Source: Planctomycetota bacterium
GTDB lineage: Bacteria; Planctomycetota; UBA1135; GCA-002686595
Direction of reading: 5' to 3'
DNA: 64,000 bases
Assembly (NCBI GenBank): GCA_016779205.1
Contig: JADHOC010000014.1
Location: 1-64,000, forward strand
Part shown: positions 7,447-15,444 of the stretch, one piece after another
Numbering within the stretch: position 1 is the stretch's first letter
How the letters are laid out: each line of letters opens with the position of its first letter
Notes under the pieces: model-generated
Databases searched by the model: none
What the model was told of the DNA's origin: nothing
What the model saw: only the letters and a program-made list of their open reading frames with translations
Position numbers and translations under genes: made by a program

Positions 7447-8849
7447 ACGACAAGCAATTCTGGTCAACGCTCGGCGGCATCACCGCGGCGCTGGCGCTCC
7501 TCTTCGGGTACCTCATCTACAGCGAGCACGAGGGCGTCAACGCCGCCCAGGCGGAGGTGGTCTCCCTGCGCGACCGCATCGCGAGCTCGCGCAAGACGGT
7601 TCAGTCCACGCCGCAGGTGGAGCAGGAGGTCATCATCCTGCGTGAGATCTCCGACCGCATCCGCGAGATCCTCCCCGACACGAAGGACCTGAACAACGTC
7701 ATCCGGGACTTCGAGGAGTACATGCAAGAGGCGGGGGTGACCTCCCAGGGGTTCCGACCCACCTCGAACTCCAACTCGCGCCAGCGCACTCGCTCGGCCT
7801 TCGAGCGGGTCTCCTACCAGTGGCGGCTCGCCGGGGACACCTTCCAGGTGCTCGACTTCCTCAACCGGATCGAGACCCACAGCCGCTTCATGGCGGTCTC
7901 GAAGCTCAGCATCAAGTCGGCGAACCGCCGCGCGATCCTCGACGAGGGGGTGGCGAGCCACACGATCATCCTCGACGTCGAGACGTACAAGTACGTGCCC
8001 CCGAGCGCCAAGGAGGGGGAGGTTGAGATCCGCAGCTACGAGCGGAAGCGTGACCTGCTCTCGGGCAAGATCGGGGTCCGCCGTCAGGCGCTCACCCTGC
8101 AGACCTACCGCTACCAGGGAGCCCGCGGGCGCCGGGATCCGCTGGTGGACCCGCGCGTTCCGGCCCGCGTCGACGACCCCAACGCCTGGACCGTCCAGCG
8201 TCAGCAGGAGGAGGTCGACGAGCTGGTCGCCCGCGTCGAGGAGGCCCAGGGCTACTGGGTCGCGTCCAACGCCGCCAAGTCCGTCCTCGAGCGGATGGTC
8301 CAGCGCAGCGAGCTCGAGAAGCTGATCCTCCGCATTGGCGAGGACGTCCGGCGCATCGAGGACGAGGGGCACATCACCTATCGTCCGGCCCAGAAGCGCC
8401 TGGAGACCCTCGTCACCGAGCCCCTCGAGGTCCTGCGCCTGGCGCTCGACCGGAGCAAGGCCATCGAAGGGCCCAGCGCCACCGCCCTCCAGTCGGTGGG
8501 GGACACGATGGTCGGCTACATCGAGGCGCTCGAGTACGAGTACGCGCTCGACGCGTTCGACGCCGTCGTCGATTCCCTCGAGCTGCTCGCCGACGACCCG
8601 GAGCGCATGGAGCTGGCTGACTGGCTCCTGATGCTCTACGAGGAGGCGACCATCCTCCGCGACTTCAGCGCGATCGAATTCGATGTGGGCGGCGTGGCCA
8701 TCATCGAAGGACTTGAGCCCGTGATCATCATCGACGGCAAGCGCCGGACGGTCGGTGACCTCGTGGCGGACGAGCTCGTGGTGCACGGGGTGCGCCCGAA
8801 TGAGGTCGACTTCATCTTCCGGGGCGCGATCGTGACGCGCGAATTCTGA
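7443..8849 (+). CDS. pilO: PilO-like protein with a PilP-like C-terminal extension
   Basis: 468 aa, about twice a usual PilO. Residues ~1-200 look like PilO: a short cytoplasmic tail, one TM segment (TAALALLFGYLIY), a coiled coil, and a ferredoxin-like region (SYQWRLAGDTFQVLDFLNRIE). Residues ~200-400 are helical and unassigned. The last ~55 residues (FDVGGVAIIEGLEPVIII and IDGKRRTVGDLV, ending VDFIFRGAIVTREF) resemble the beta domain of PilP/GspC-HR that contacts the secretin N0 domain. No separate pilP gene is present. The GTG start overlaps the pilN stop (GTGA). Confidence 0.78.
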   Translation: MNDKQFWSTLGGITAALALLFGYLIYSEHEGVNAAQAEVVSLRDRIASSRKTVQSTPQVEQEVIILREISDRIREILPDTKDLNNVIRDFEEYMQEAGVTSQGFRPTSNSNSRQRTRSAFERVSYQWRLAGDTFQVLDFLNRIETHSRFMAVSKLSIKSANRRAILDEGVASHTIILDVETYKYVPPSAKEGEVEIRSYERKRDLLSGKIGVRRQALTLQTYRYQGARGRRDPLVDPRVPARVDDPNAWTVQRQQEEVDELVARVEEAQGYWVASNAAKSVLERMVQRSELEKLILRIGEDVRRIEDEGHITYRPAQKRLETLVTEPLEVLRLALDRSKAIEGPSATALQSVGDTMVGYIEALEYEYALDAFDAVVDSLELLADDPERMELADWLLMLYEEATILRDFSAIEFDVGGVAIIEGLEPVIIIDGKRRTVGDLVADELVVHGVRPNEVDFIFRGAIVTREF

Positions 8850-8967
8850 GCCCCGTCCTGCCCGAGCCGGGCGCGCCTCGAGGCGCACCTGACTCTGCAC
8901 CGTTCAAACAACAACCACCGCCACTCCAAGCCAACTACCGTCCGCTCGTCGGACAGAAGGACTCCTG

Positions 8968-10761
8968 GTGAAACTCATCAACCGCCTCAACGCGATCGGC
9001 CTCTGCCTGGCCGCTCTCACTCCGCTCGCGAGCGCACAGGTCCCGAGCCTCGACGCCCGGGTCGACATCGACATCGTCGAGCGTGACCTCTCCGAGGTCG
9101 TGCAGTACCTGCGCGAGAAGTCGGGCGCCAACATCGTCGTGCTCGAGGGTGGGGACCGGAAGGTCGAGACGCTCAAGCTCTCCGACGTCTACTGGCGCCA
9201 CGCCCTGGACTACGCCGCCGAGTCGGCGGGATGTGTGGTCGAGGAGGACCAGTCCGGCGTCCTCACGATCAGCAGCCCGTATCGGGTGGAGTTCGTCTTC
9301 GACGACCAGGACATCCGCGAGGTGATCTCGACGATCGCCAAGGCCGCGGACGCCAACGTGGTCATCGCTCCCGAGGTCGAGGGCACCGTCCGACTCCGCC
9401 TCAAGAACGTGCCCTGGCGCGATGCGCTGGAGCAGATCTGCGAGGCCCGCGGGTACACCGTGGTCGAGAAGGCGCGGAACATCCTCAGCGTCGTCGACCC
9501 GGCGCAGCTCGAGCGCCAGAAGGTGACCCGCAGCTACCAGCTGCGCTACATCCGCCCCCGCAGCTCGCGGGCGGCGGTGCTCAAGAGTGAGTTCGTCGAG
9601 GGCCAGTCGCAGCCCCCGATCGGCCCCCCCTCCGAGCACTTCTCCATCCTGGCGGCCCTCGACGGGGCCCTCTCGGACACCGGGGACCTGACCTTCATCG
9701 AGTCGCAGAACGTGATCCTCGTCCGCGACACGACCCAGGTGCACGAGACCATCCAGGAGATCCTGCGTCGCCTCGACGTCGAGCCCGGCCAGATCTTCGT
9801 CGACCTGAAGTTCGTCTCGACCGCGAACTCTGACCTGCTCAACCTCGGCGTCGACTACGGCGACGAGGGCGCCCGGATCTCCATCAGCGGCAGCCAGATT
9901 CCCATCGAGCTCCCGTTCAGCATGGGTGAGGGAGGCTGGGAGGACAGCATCATCGCTTCGGACACGGGCTTCGGCCCCTACGCCGGCAACTCGACGGTGA
10001 ACGGCGCCCCGATCAACCCCGGCCAGACGCAGGTCCCCGCGACGATCTTCGGTGCCCTGAACTTCAACCAGGTCCAGGCCACCCTGCGGATGCTCCAGCG
10101 GGACACCAAGTCCGAGGTCATCCAGGCCCCCAAGATCGTCACCCTCGACGGGAACGAGGCCACGATCTTCGTCGGTGAGACGGTTCGCTACGCCGAGGCC
10201 AAGTCCGAGCAGGGCCAGGCCGGCGGCCTCCAGCTGACGGTCGCCGAGGCCCAGGGCTCGCCCGTGGAGATCGGCTTCCAGCTGCTGGTGCGCCCGAACG
10301 TGATCCCCGGTACGCGCAAGATCCGGATGGAGGTCATCCCGAAGGAGACGAGCCTCTCGGGCACCGGCGCGAGCGCGCTGGCGCCCGCGGGCTTCGATGT
10401 CTTCACGGTCGGCTCGGCCGGCGGCGAGGGCTCCATCGCGCTCCCGCGGACGCGCTCCTCGACCCTGTTCACCCAGATGATCTTCGAGAGCGGCCAGACC
10501 ATGGTCATCGGCGGCCTCACCACGGACGCCGAGACCAAGATCCTCAGCCGCGTGCCGTACATCTCCCGGATCCCGGTCCTGGGGGAGCTCTTCAAGTACC
10601 GCAACGAGGCTCGCGATCGCCGCAGCCTCCTGATCTTCATCACGCCGTCTCTGGTTCATAACTCGGAGGACGCCGAGTTCCTGCTCCAGCAGGAGCTGCA
10701 GCGCCGGAAGAACCGACTCGCGGACGAGGTCGAGGCGCTCCTCGACGAAGACGTGGAGTGA
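8968..10761 (+). CDS. pilQ: Type IV pilus/type II secretion secretin PilQ
   Basis: 597 aa. An N-terminal signal peptide ends near ASAQ (residue ~24). Two STN/N0-like modules follow (VDIDIVERDLSEVVQYLRE; then VEFVFDDQDIREVISTIA), then an N1-like region and the C-terminal secretin barrel domain, including the VPYISRIPVLGELFKYR signature and a closing RSLLIFITPSLV. PilQ forms the outer-membrane channel. There is no AMIN peptidoglycan-binding domain, unlike many proteobacterial PilQ. Start GTG 8968; it is 118 bp after pilO and most likely in the same transcript. Confidence 0.92.
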   Translation: MKLINRLNAIGLCLAALTPLASAQVPSLDARVDIDIVERDLSEVVQYLREKSGANIVVLEGGDRKVETLKLSDVYWRHALDYAAESAGCVVEEDQSGVLTISSPYRVEFVFDDQDIREVISTIAKAADANVVIAPEVEGTVRLRLKNVPWRDALEQICEARGYTVVEKARNILSVVDPAQLERQKVTRSYQLRYIRPRSSRAAVLKSEFVEGQSQPPIGPPSEHFSILAALDGALSDTGDLTFIESQNVILVRDTTQVHETIQEILRRLDVEPGQIFVDLKFVSTANSDLLNLGVDYGDEGARISISGSQIPIELPFSMGEGGWEDSIIASDTGFGPYAGNSTVNGAPINPGQTQVPATIFGALNFNQVQATLRMLQRDTKSEVIQAPKIVTLDGNEATIFVGETVRYAEAKSEQGQAGGLQLTVAEAQGSPVEIGFQLLVRPNVIPGTRKIRMEVIPKETSLSGTGASALAPAGFDVFTVGSAGGEGSIALPRTRSSTLFTQMIFESGQTMVIGGLTTDAETKILSRVPYISRIPVLGELFKYRNEARDRRSLLIFITPSLVHNSEDAEFLLQQELQRRKNRLADEVEALLDEDVE

Positions 10762-10773
10762 TCCAGCCGGGCT

Positions 10774-10799
10774 GGGGCCCCCTCCAGCGAGGGGGCCCC
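10774..10799 (+). terminator. Hairpin terminator after pilQ
   Basis: A perfect 10-bp stem: GGGGCCCCCT (10774-10783) pairs with AGGGGGCCCC (10790-10799) around a 6-nt loop, 12 nt after the pilQ stop. The downstream sequence is pyrimidine-rich but lacks a U run. Confidence 0.65.
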
Positions 10800-10947
10800 A
10801 TCCTTCCCCTGCGCGGCCCCAGGTGGGCCCGGGCCCCCCGTCGCAAGGGTGGGCCCTCCAGGGGGCCAGGGAGCGGGTCCCCCCCCTTCCAGGCCCCCTC
10901 AGCGCCCCCTCCTCCCTTTTTGGGCGGTGATGTTCGACTCCAGGGAT

Positions 10948-11058
10948 GGGCTCTGCGACAGTCCATGCAGGCGCCGAGGAGTGATCCTCCGCCTAGCCCA
11001 GGAAGGGCGCGTTGTTCCCCGGCAACCCGGGGCGGCGCTGAGGCCAGGGTGACTGGCC
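10948..11058 (+). ncRNA. Candidate structured RNA or 5' leader upstream of the RNase E/G gene
   Basis: Three successive stems. First, GGGCT (10948-10952) closes with AGCCC (10995-10999) and encloses a nested stem GGCG-cc-GAGGA (10970-10980), GTGA tetraloop, and TCCTC-CGCC (10985-10993). Second, CCCCGG (11017-11022), loop CAAC, CCGGGG (11027-11032). Third, GGCCAG (11042-11047), 5-nt loop, CTGGCC (11053-11058). No known RNA family was recognised by eye. High GC raises the chance of fortuitous pairing. Confidence 0.3.
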
Positions 11059-11297
11059 CTCCCGCCGACCGGCGGCCCTTCCCGACCACGTCCAGCCCCG
11101 CCATCCGCGCGGGGATCGCCGGGGCGCTGCGCCGAACCCGTTCGGCCGCGCGCCTCCCTTTCAAAACACAGTTACCCAGCGGCCCATCGCGGGCCGCTCG
11201 GCGCCCCGCGGCTGTCGACGCTGCGCCCGGTCCCATGACCCTCTCCCGAGGGTCTGGATGACGGGGCGCGCGCCACCTCGGTGGGCGCTTTACAACG

Positions 11298-14200
11298 ATG
11301 ACAGATCAGTACCCCGTCGATAGAGACCTCTCTGTCGACTCGATGGTTCGCCTCGCCCTCTCCAGCCGCTTCCCCAGCTGGGAAGGCCCCGACGACACCG
11401 GGGACGGCGCTCCTGGCGGCTTCGGCGCCGGGATCGAGCCCGGCGCGCGGCCCAGCGCCTCCGACTCCGGTGATGCCGGTCCGCCGGCAGACAAGCCTGC
11501 CCGGAAGCGGCGGGTCCGCAAGAAGCCGGTCCGCAAGAAGGCGGCCTCTTCGGACGCTGGCCCCGATGGAGCAGAGGCCGACTCCGCGCCGGAGAGCGCC
11601 GAGCCGAAGGCCAAGGGCTCGGAGGGCGATGAGCCCAGGGCCAAGAGGACCCGACGGCGTTCAACCGCCGAGCCGGAGGGGGCCGAAGCCCCGGCCGAGG
11701 ATGGTGACGAGCGCGGAGGCCGGAAGCGCCGCCGCCGGGGTTCCCGGGGTGGGCGCCGCCGCAAGCGCGGCGACGAGGACGACTCGCCTGAGGTCGACGT
11801 GATCCCCGGCGAGGAGGACGAGCTCCCCCGCGGCGACAGCGCCTCGGACGCCGAGGCGGACGAGGAGATGCCGGCCGCGCGCAAGAAGAAGCGCACCCGC
11901 CGGAAGTCCCGCCGGAAGGCGAGCGACGAGGACTCGGGCGCGGAGCCCGAGGGCGACGCGACCTCCGATGAGGAGGGCGCGCCCTCCGAGTCGCGGGACG
12001 AGGAGCCCGAGGGAGAGGGGGGCAAGAAGAAGCGCCGCCGCCGCCGATCGCGCAAGAAGGCCACCGGGAGCGCCGACTCCTCGGCCGAGGCCGACCCCGA
12101 AGCGGAGACGGACAGCGAGGCCAGGTCGACGAAGAAGACCCGCCGTCGCTCGAAGAAGTCAGGGGCCGCAACCGCGACCAAGACGGCCGAGGAGAAGGCC
12201 GCCGAGGCCGAGGCCATGCGGACGCAGACCATCGCGGTCAACGCGGTGGAGCCCGAAGAGCGCCGAGTTGCGGTCTACGAGAACGGCCGCATCGAGGACA
12301 TCCTGATGACGGCCGAGAGCCAGAAGACTCTCGTCAACGACATCTACCGGGGCCGAGTCGTCAACCTCGAGCCCGCCATCGGGGCGGCGTTCATCGACTT
12401 CGGTCAGGGTCGGAACGGCTTCCTGCACACCTCCGACGTCCTGCCGATCTACGCGGACGACGACTTCCAGCTCGAGGACCTGCTCACGGGCGGTCACCAC
12501 GACGAGGAAGGGGACCACGACGCCGACTGGTCCGAGGAGGCCGACGCCCTCGACGAGGATCACGACGACGAGGACGAGCTCGAGGAAGCGGCCAGCGACG
12601 ACGCTGACGCCGCGCCCGAGGCGCCGGCCGCCGAGTCCGAGAGTGAAGACGCTTCTGATCAAGGGGACTCTGACGACGGGTACTCTGACGACGGGTACTC
12701 TGACGAAGGGGACTCCGACGACGGGGACTCCGACGACGGGCCCGCGCCTGGCTTCGCCCAGGGGATCGTCGACGAGGACGCCGAGGCGGAGGAGCCCCGG
12801 GGGACCCGGTCGCTCCGTTCACGGTCACGGCGCCCCGCCTCGTCGCGGGTTGCCGCGATGGATGACGGCGATGCGCCGGGCGGCGACGACGACGGGAAGC
12901 CGGCGCGCAAGAAGCGCAAGCGGCGCTCATCGAAGAAGAAGGCCGCCTCCGCGAGCGCCGACGGCGACTCCGCGTCGGACAGCGACTCCGAGGAGGGCGG
13001 CCGCAAGCGCTCGTCCAGCCGGAAGCGTAGCAGCAAGAAGGCGACGGCCTCCGACAAGGGGTCCGAGGGCGGCGCGAAGAAGTCCGCCAAGAAGAAGACC
13101 ACCAAGAAGGCCGAGCGGAAGTCGAAGAAGAAGGCCTCCTCGCGGCGCAAGGCCAGCAAGGGCGGCTTGAAGGGCGGCGCTTCCCGCTCGAGGGGCCGGT
13201 CCGAGCGACGCCCCCAGCGGGAGCGGCGGCCGATCGACCAGCTCCTCAAGGTGGGGGACCCGGTCGTGGTCCAGGTCACCAAGGACGCCATCGGCGACAA
13301 GGGACCGACCCTCACCACCTACATCTCCATGCCGGGGCGCTACCTCGTGCTGATGCCTTCCATGTCCCGGACCGGCGTGAGCCGGAAGATCCCGGATGAC
13401 AAGGAGCGCAAGCGCCTCAAGCGGATCCTCGCCAGCCTGAAGACCCCCGCCGACATGGGCGTCATCGTCCGCACGGCGGGTGTCGGGCGCACCAAGGCCG
13501 ACCTGCAGCGGGACCTCGACTACCTGCTCGGGCTCTGGGAGTCCTTCGGCAAGAAGCTCCGGGGAAGCCGCGGACCGGCCCCCCTGTACCTCGAGTCCGA
13601 CGTGGCGACGAGGACGCTCCGCGACCTCTTCAACCGGCGTACCAAGGAGGTGCTGGTCGACGACTTCACCGTCTACGAGCAGATGGTCAGCTTCGCCGAG
13701 AAGCTGATGCCCGAGCACGTCGGGCGCATCAAGCGCTACGAGGGCGACCGGCCGCTGTTCCAGGAGAGCGGGCTCGAGCAGGAGTTCGAGCGCATCTTCT
13801 CGCGCCGTGTGGACCTGCCCTCGGGCGGCTCCATCGTGCTGGACCAGGCGGAGGCGCTGGTGGCGATCGACGTCAACTCCGGGCGCACGCGGACGGATAG
13901 CTACGACTTCGAGGACATCGCGCTCAAGACGAACATGGAGGCGGTCCCCGAGATCGCGCGCCAGATCAAGCTCAGGGACCTGGGCGGGATCATCGTCTGC
14001 GACTTCATCGACATGGTGCGCTCCTCGAGCAACCGGCAGGTGGAGCGGGCGCTCCGTGATGCGCTGGCGGACGACCGCGCCCGGAGCAAGCTGGGCCGCA
14101 TCAGCCAGTTCGGGCTCCTCGAGATGACCCGGCAGCGCCTCGGTCCGGGCACCCACAAGAAGGTCTTCCAGGCCTGCCCGCGGTGCCGCGGCACAGGCCG

Positions 14201-14474
14201 GGTCCGTACGGTCGAGTCGAGGGCCCAGGCCATCCTGCGCCGCCTCGGCGGGGCCGTGGTCCAGAAGGGCTTCACCAAGGTGGAGGTCCGTGCTCACCCC
14301 GAGGTCGTCCAGTACCTGAAGGAGGACCTCTGGGACTGGGTCCGCGCCCTGGAGCATCGCTCCGAGAAGCAGATCGAGCTCTCCTCCGTGCCGGACCAGC
14401 TCGAGGACAGCGTCCTGCGCTACCTGCGCGCCGACGGCCGTGAGGTCCGCCCCGGCGGCCGCCGGAAGCGCTGA
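11298..14474 (+). CDS. rne: Ribonuclease E/G with split S1 domain and low-complexity extensions
   Basis: 1058 aa. Residues 1-~305 are Ser/Glu/Asp/Lys/Arg low complexity. The S1 domain starts near residue 311 (EPEERRVAVYENGRIEDIL; NDIYRGRVVNLEPAIGAAFI), is interrupted at ~385-645 by an acidic then very basic insert, and resumes at LLKVGDPVVVQVTK. The catalytic half is intact: RTAGVG, VAIDVNSGRT with the first metal-binding Asp, IIVCDFIDM with the second, and the zinc-link CPRCRGTG. It processes and degrades RNA from 5' ends. Start ATG 11298 gives the full open frame; an internal ATG at 12216 would give a protein without the N-terminal extension. Confidence 0.93.
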   Translation: MTDQYPVDRDLSVDSMVRLALSSRFPSWEGPDDTGDGAPGGFGAGIEPGARPSASDSGDAGPPADKPARKRRVRKKPVRKKAASSDAGPDGAEADSAPESAEPKAKGSEGDEPRAKRTRRRSTAEPEGAEAPAEDGDERGGRKRRRRGSRGGRRRKRGDEDDSPEVDVIPGEEDELPRGDSASDAEADEEMPAARKKKRTRRKSRRKASDEDSGAEPEGDATSDEEGAPSESRDEEPEGEGGKKKRRRRRSRKKATGSADSSAEADPEAETDSEARSTKKTRRRSKKSGAATATKTAEEKAAEAEAMRTQTIAVNAVEPEERRVAVYENGRIEDILMTAESQKTLVNDIYRGRVVNLEPAIGAAFIDFGQGRNGFLHTSDVLPIYADDDFQLEDLLTGGHHDEEGDHDADWSEEADALDEDHDDEDELEEAASDDADAAPEAPAAESESEDASDQGDSDDGYSDDGYSDEGDSDDGDSDDGPAPGFAQGIVDEDAEAEEPRGTRSLRSRSRRPASSRVAAMDDGDAPGGDDDGKPARKKRKRRSSKKKAASASADGDSASDSDSEEGGRKRSSSRKRSSKKATASDKGSEGGAKKSAKKKTTKKAERKSKKKASSRRKASKGGLKGGASRSRGRSERRPQRERRPIDQLLKVGDPVVVQVTKDAIGDKGPTLTTYISMPGRYLVLMPSMSRTGVSRKIPDDKERKRLKRILASLKTPADMGVIVRTAGVGRTKADLQRDLDYLLGLWESFGKKLRGSRGPAPLYLESDVATRTLRDLFNRRTKEVLVDDFTVYEQMVSFAEKLMPEHVGRIKRYEGDRPLFQESGLEQEFERIFSRRVDLPSGGSIVLDQAEALVAIDVNSGRTRTDSYDFEDIALKTNMEAVPEIARQIKLRDLGGIIVCDFIDMVRSSSNRQVERALRDALADDRARSKLGRISQFGLLEMTRQRLGPGTHKKVFQACPRCRGTGRVRTVESRAQAILRRLGGAVVQKGFTKVEVRAHPEVVQYLKEDLWDWVRALEHRSEKQIELSSVPDQLEDSVLRYLRADGREVRPGGRRKR
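12663..12737 (+). repeat. Five tandem 15-bp repeats inside the RNase E/G insert
   Basis: Five consecutive 15-bp units of the form GGGGACTCTGACGAC, with small substitutions (GGGTACTC, CTCCGAC, GACGAA). They encode five-residue repeats of the type GDSDD/GYSDD within the acidic part of the S1 insert. Because units are a multiple of three, copy-number change would keep the frame. Confidence 0.9.
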
Positions 14475-14494
14475 CGGGCCCCTGATCGGCCCGA

Positions 14495-14516
14495 CGGGCC
14501 CCCCCTGAGGGGCCCG
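14495..14516 (+). terminator. First hairpin after the RNase E/G gene
   Basis: CGGGCCCC (14495-14502) pairs perfectly with GGGGCCCG (14509-14516) around a 6-nt loop, 20 nt after the stop codon. A stronger hairpin follows 9 nt downstream, suggesting a double terminator. Confidence 0.5.
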
Positions 14517-14525
14517 ATACAGGAC

Positions 14526-14555
14526 GGGGCGCGGGGCCATGGGGCCCCGCGCCCC
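14526..14555 (+). terminator. Second, strong hairpin after the RNase E/G gene
   Basis: A perfect 13-bp GC stem (left arm 14526-14538, right arm 14543-14555) with an ATGG loop. It separates the RNase gene from the rplU transcription unit. Confidence 0.65.
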
Positions 14556-14630
14556 GCCTCCTTGGCTGCCCCCTCTGGTGGAGGGGCCGGGCTCCCACGG
14601 GGAGGCGATGGAGGGGCGCCCCGGGGGCGG

Positions 14631-14659
14631 TTGTGCTCCGCCGGGGCCCGGCGTATGCT
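14631..14659 (+). promoter_or_regulatory. Candidate sigma-70 promoter for rplU-rpmA-obg
   Basis: TTGTGC (14631-14636), a 17-nt spacer, and TATGCT (14654-14659). The -35 matches 3 of 6 and the -10 matches 4 of 6 of the consensus. It lies about 107 nt upstream of rplU, in the only gap of the cluster large enough for a promoter. Confidence 0.45.
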
Positions 14660-14765
14660 TTTCGCCCCCTCGGCCCGCCGAGCGGCCCCCGGGAGAGAAC
14701 ACCGTGGGATAGCCGGACGCCCTGTCGCCTCCATCCGGAGGGAGCTGGGCCCGGATCAGACACCG

Positions 14766-15080
14766 ATGTACGCGATCATCAGCGACCGAAACAACCAGGC
14801 CACCGTACGCGTTGGCGACGAGATCCTCTGCGATCTCATGGACGACGCGGAGCGCGGCTCCACGATCACCTTCGACCACGTCCTGCTGGTCGGCGAGGAG
14901 GGCTCCGTCAAGATCGGCAAGCCCACCGTCGACGGCGCCAAGGTCACCGGCGAGGTGATGGGGGAGGCCCGCGGCGACAAGGTCGTCGTCTTCCGCTTCA
15001 AGCGCCGGAAGAACATCCGCGTGAAGCGCGGCCACCGTCAGACCTACACCCGCGTCCGGATCACGGACATCAACGGCTGA
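14766..15080 (+). CDS. rplU: 50S ribosomal protein L21
   Basis: 104 aa, normal for L21. It begins MYAIISDRNNQATVRVGDEI and ends KRRKNIRVKRGHRQTYTRVR, typical of the 23S-binding C-terminus. The frame is open upstream to 14562, but ATG 14766 is where conserved sequence starts. First gene of the standard L21-L27-Obg cluster. Confidence 0.97.
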   Translation: MYAIISDRNNQATVRVGDEILCDLMDDAERGSTITFDHVLLVGEEGSVKIGKPTVDGAKVTGEVMGEARGDKVVVFRFKRRKNIRVKRGHRQTYTRVRITDING

Positions 15081-15112
15081 GCCAGCTCGGCGCCTGAAAG
15101 GAGAACACAGAC

Positions 15113-15361
15113 ATGGCACACAAGAAGGGACAGGGCTCGACCCGCAACGGCCGCGACTCCAACCCCCAGTTCCGTGGCGTGAAGCGCTTCGGTGGGCAGC
15201 AGGTCACGGCCGGCACGATCATCGTTCGCCAGTGCGGCACCCGCTACAAGCAGGGCAAGAACGTTGGCCTCGGCAGCGACTACACCCTCTACGCACTCGT
15301 GGACGGCACCGTCCGCTTCCAGACCGGGCGTCGCGTCCACGTCGACGCCACGGCCGAGTGA
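15113..15361 (+). CDS. rpmA: 50S ribosomal protein L27
   Basis: 82 aa. It starts [20 protein letters not shown], the conserved flexible tail that reaches the peptidyl-transferase centre, followed by [19 protein letters not shown]. No Firmicutes-type cleavable N-terminal prosequence is present. AAAGGAGAA precedes the ATG by 8 nt. It is 32 bp after rplU. Confidence 0.98.
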   Translation: MAHKKGQGSTRNGRDSNPQFRGVKRFGGQQVTAGTIIVRQCGTRYKQGKNVGLGSDYTLYALVDGTVRFQTGRRVHVDATAE

Positions 15362-15394
15362 CCCCGGACGAGTGACCCCAGCAGGGTCCTCTCC

Positions 15395-15431
15395 GCGCCG
15401 GCGCCAGGACATCCCTGTCCAGCGCCGGCGC
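15395..15431 (+). terminator. Hairpin between rpmA and obg
   Basis: GCGCCGGCGC (15395-15404) pairs with an identical palindromic arm (15422-15431), extended inward by GGACA/TGTCC with a small bulge. It sits 33 nt after the rpmA stop and 13 nt before the obg start. It may attenuate the transcript so that ribosomal proteins are made in excess over Obg. Confidence 0.5.
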
Positions 15432-15444
15432 TTGCACATCTGAC

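Larger units (their letters stand above)
10762..11297. other. Gene-free region before the RNase E/G gene
   Basis: 536 bp with no plausible gene. It starts with the pilQ terminator and a G/C block (AGGGGGCC 10860-10867 pairing with GGCCCCCT 10892-10899), with TTTTT at 10917-10921. It then contains three consecutive well-formed hairpins between 10948 and 11058. The remaining ~240 bp show nothing clear. This could be a long leader of the RNase gene or an independent structured RNA. Confidence 0.5.

Noticed and set aside
10922..11297. Known structured RNA (RNase P RNA, tmRNA, SRP RNA, 6S) in the gene-free region
   Set aside because: None of the diagnostic conserved segments of these RNAs could be recognised, so only a generic structured candidate is reported.
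12216..14474. Separate shorter RNase E/G gene starting at the internal ATG 12216
   Set aside because: No ribosome binding site or promoter is visible there, and the upstream frame is continuous with biased, protein-like codon use. It remains possible as an isoform.
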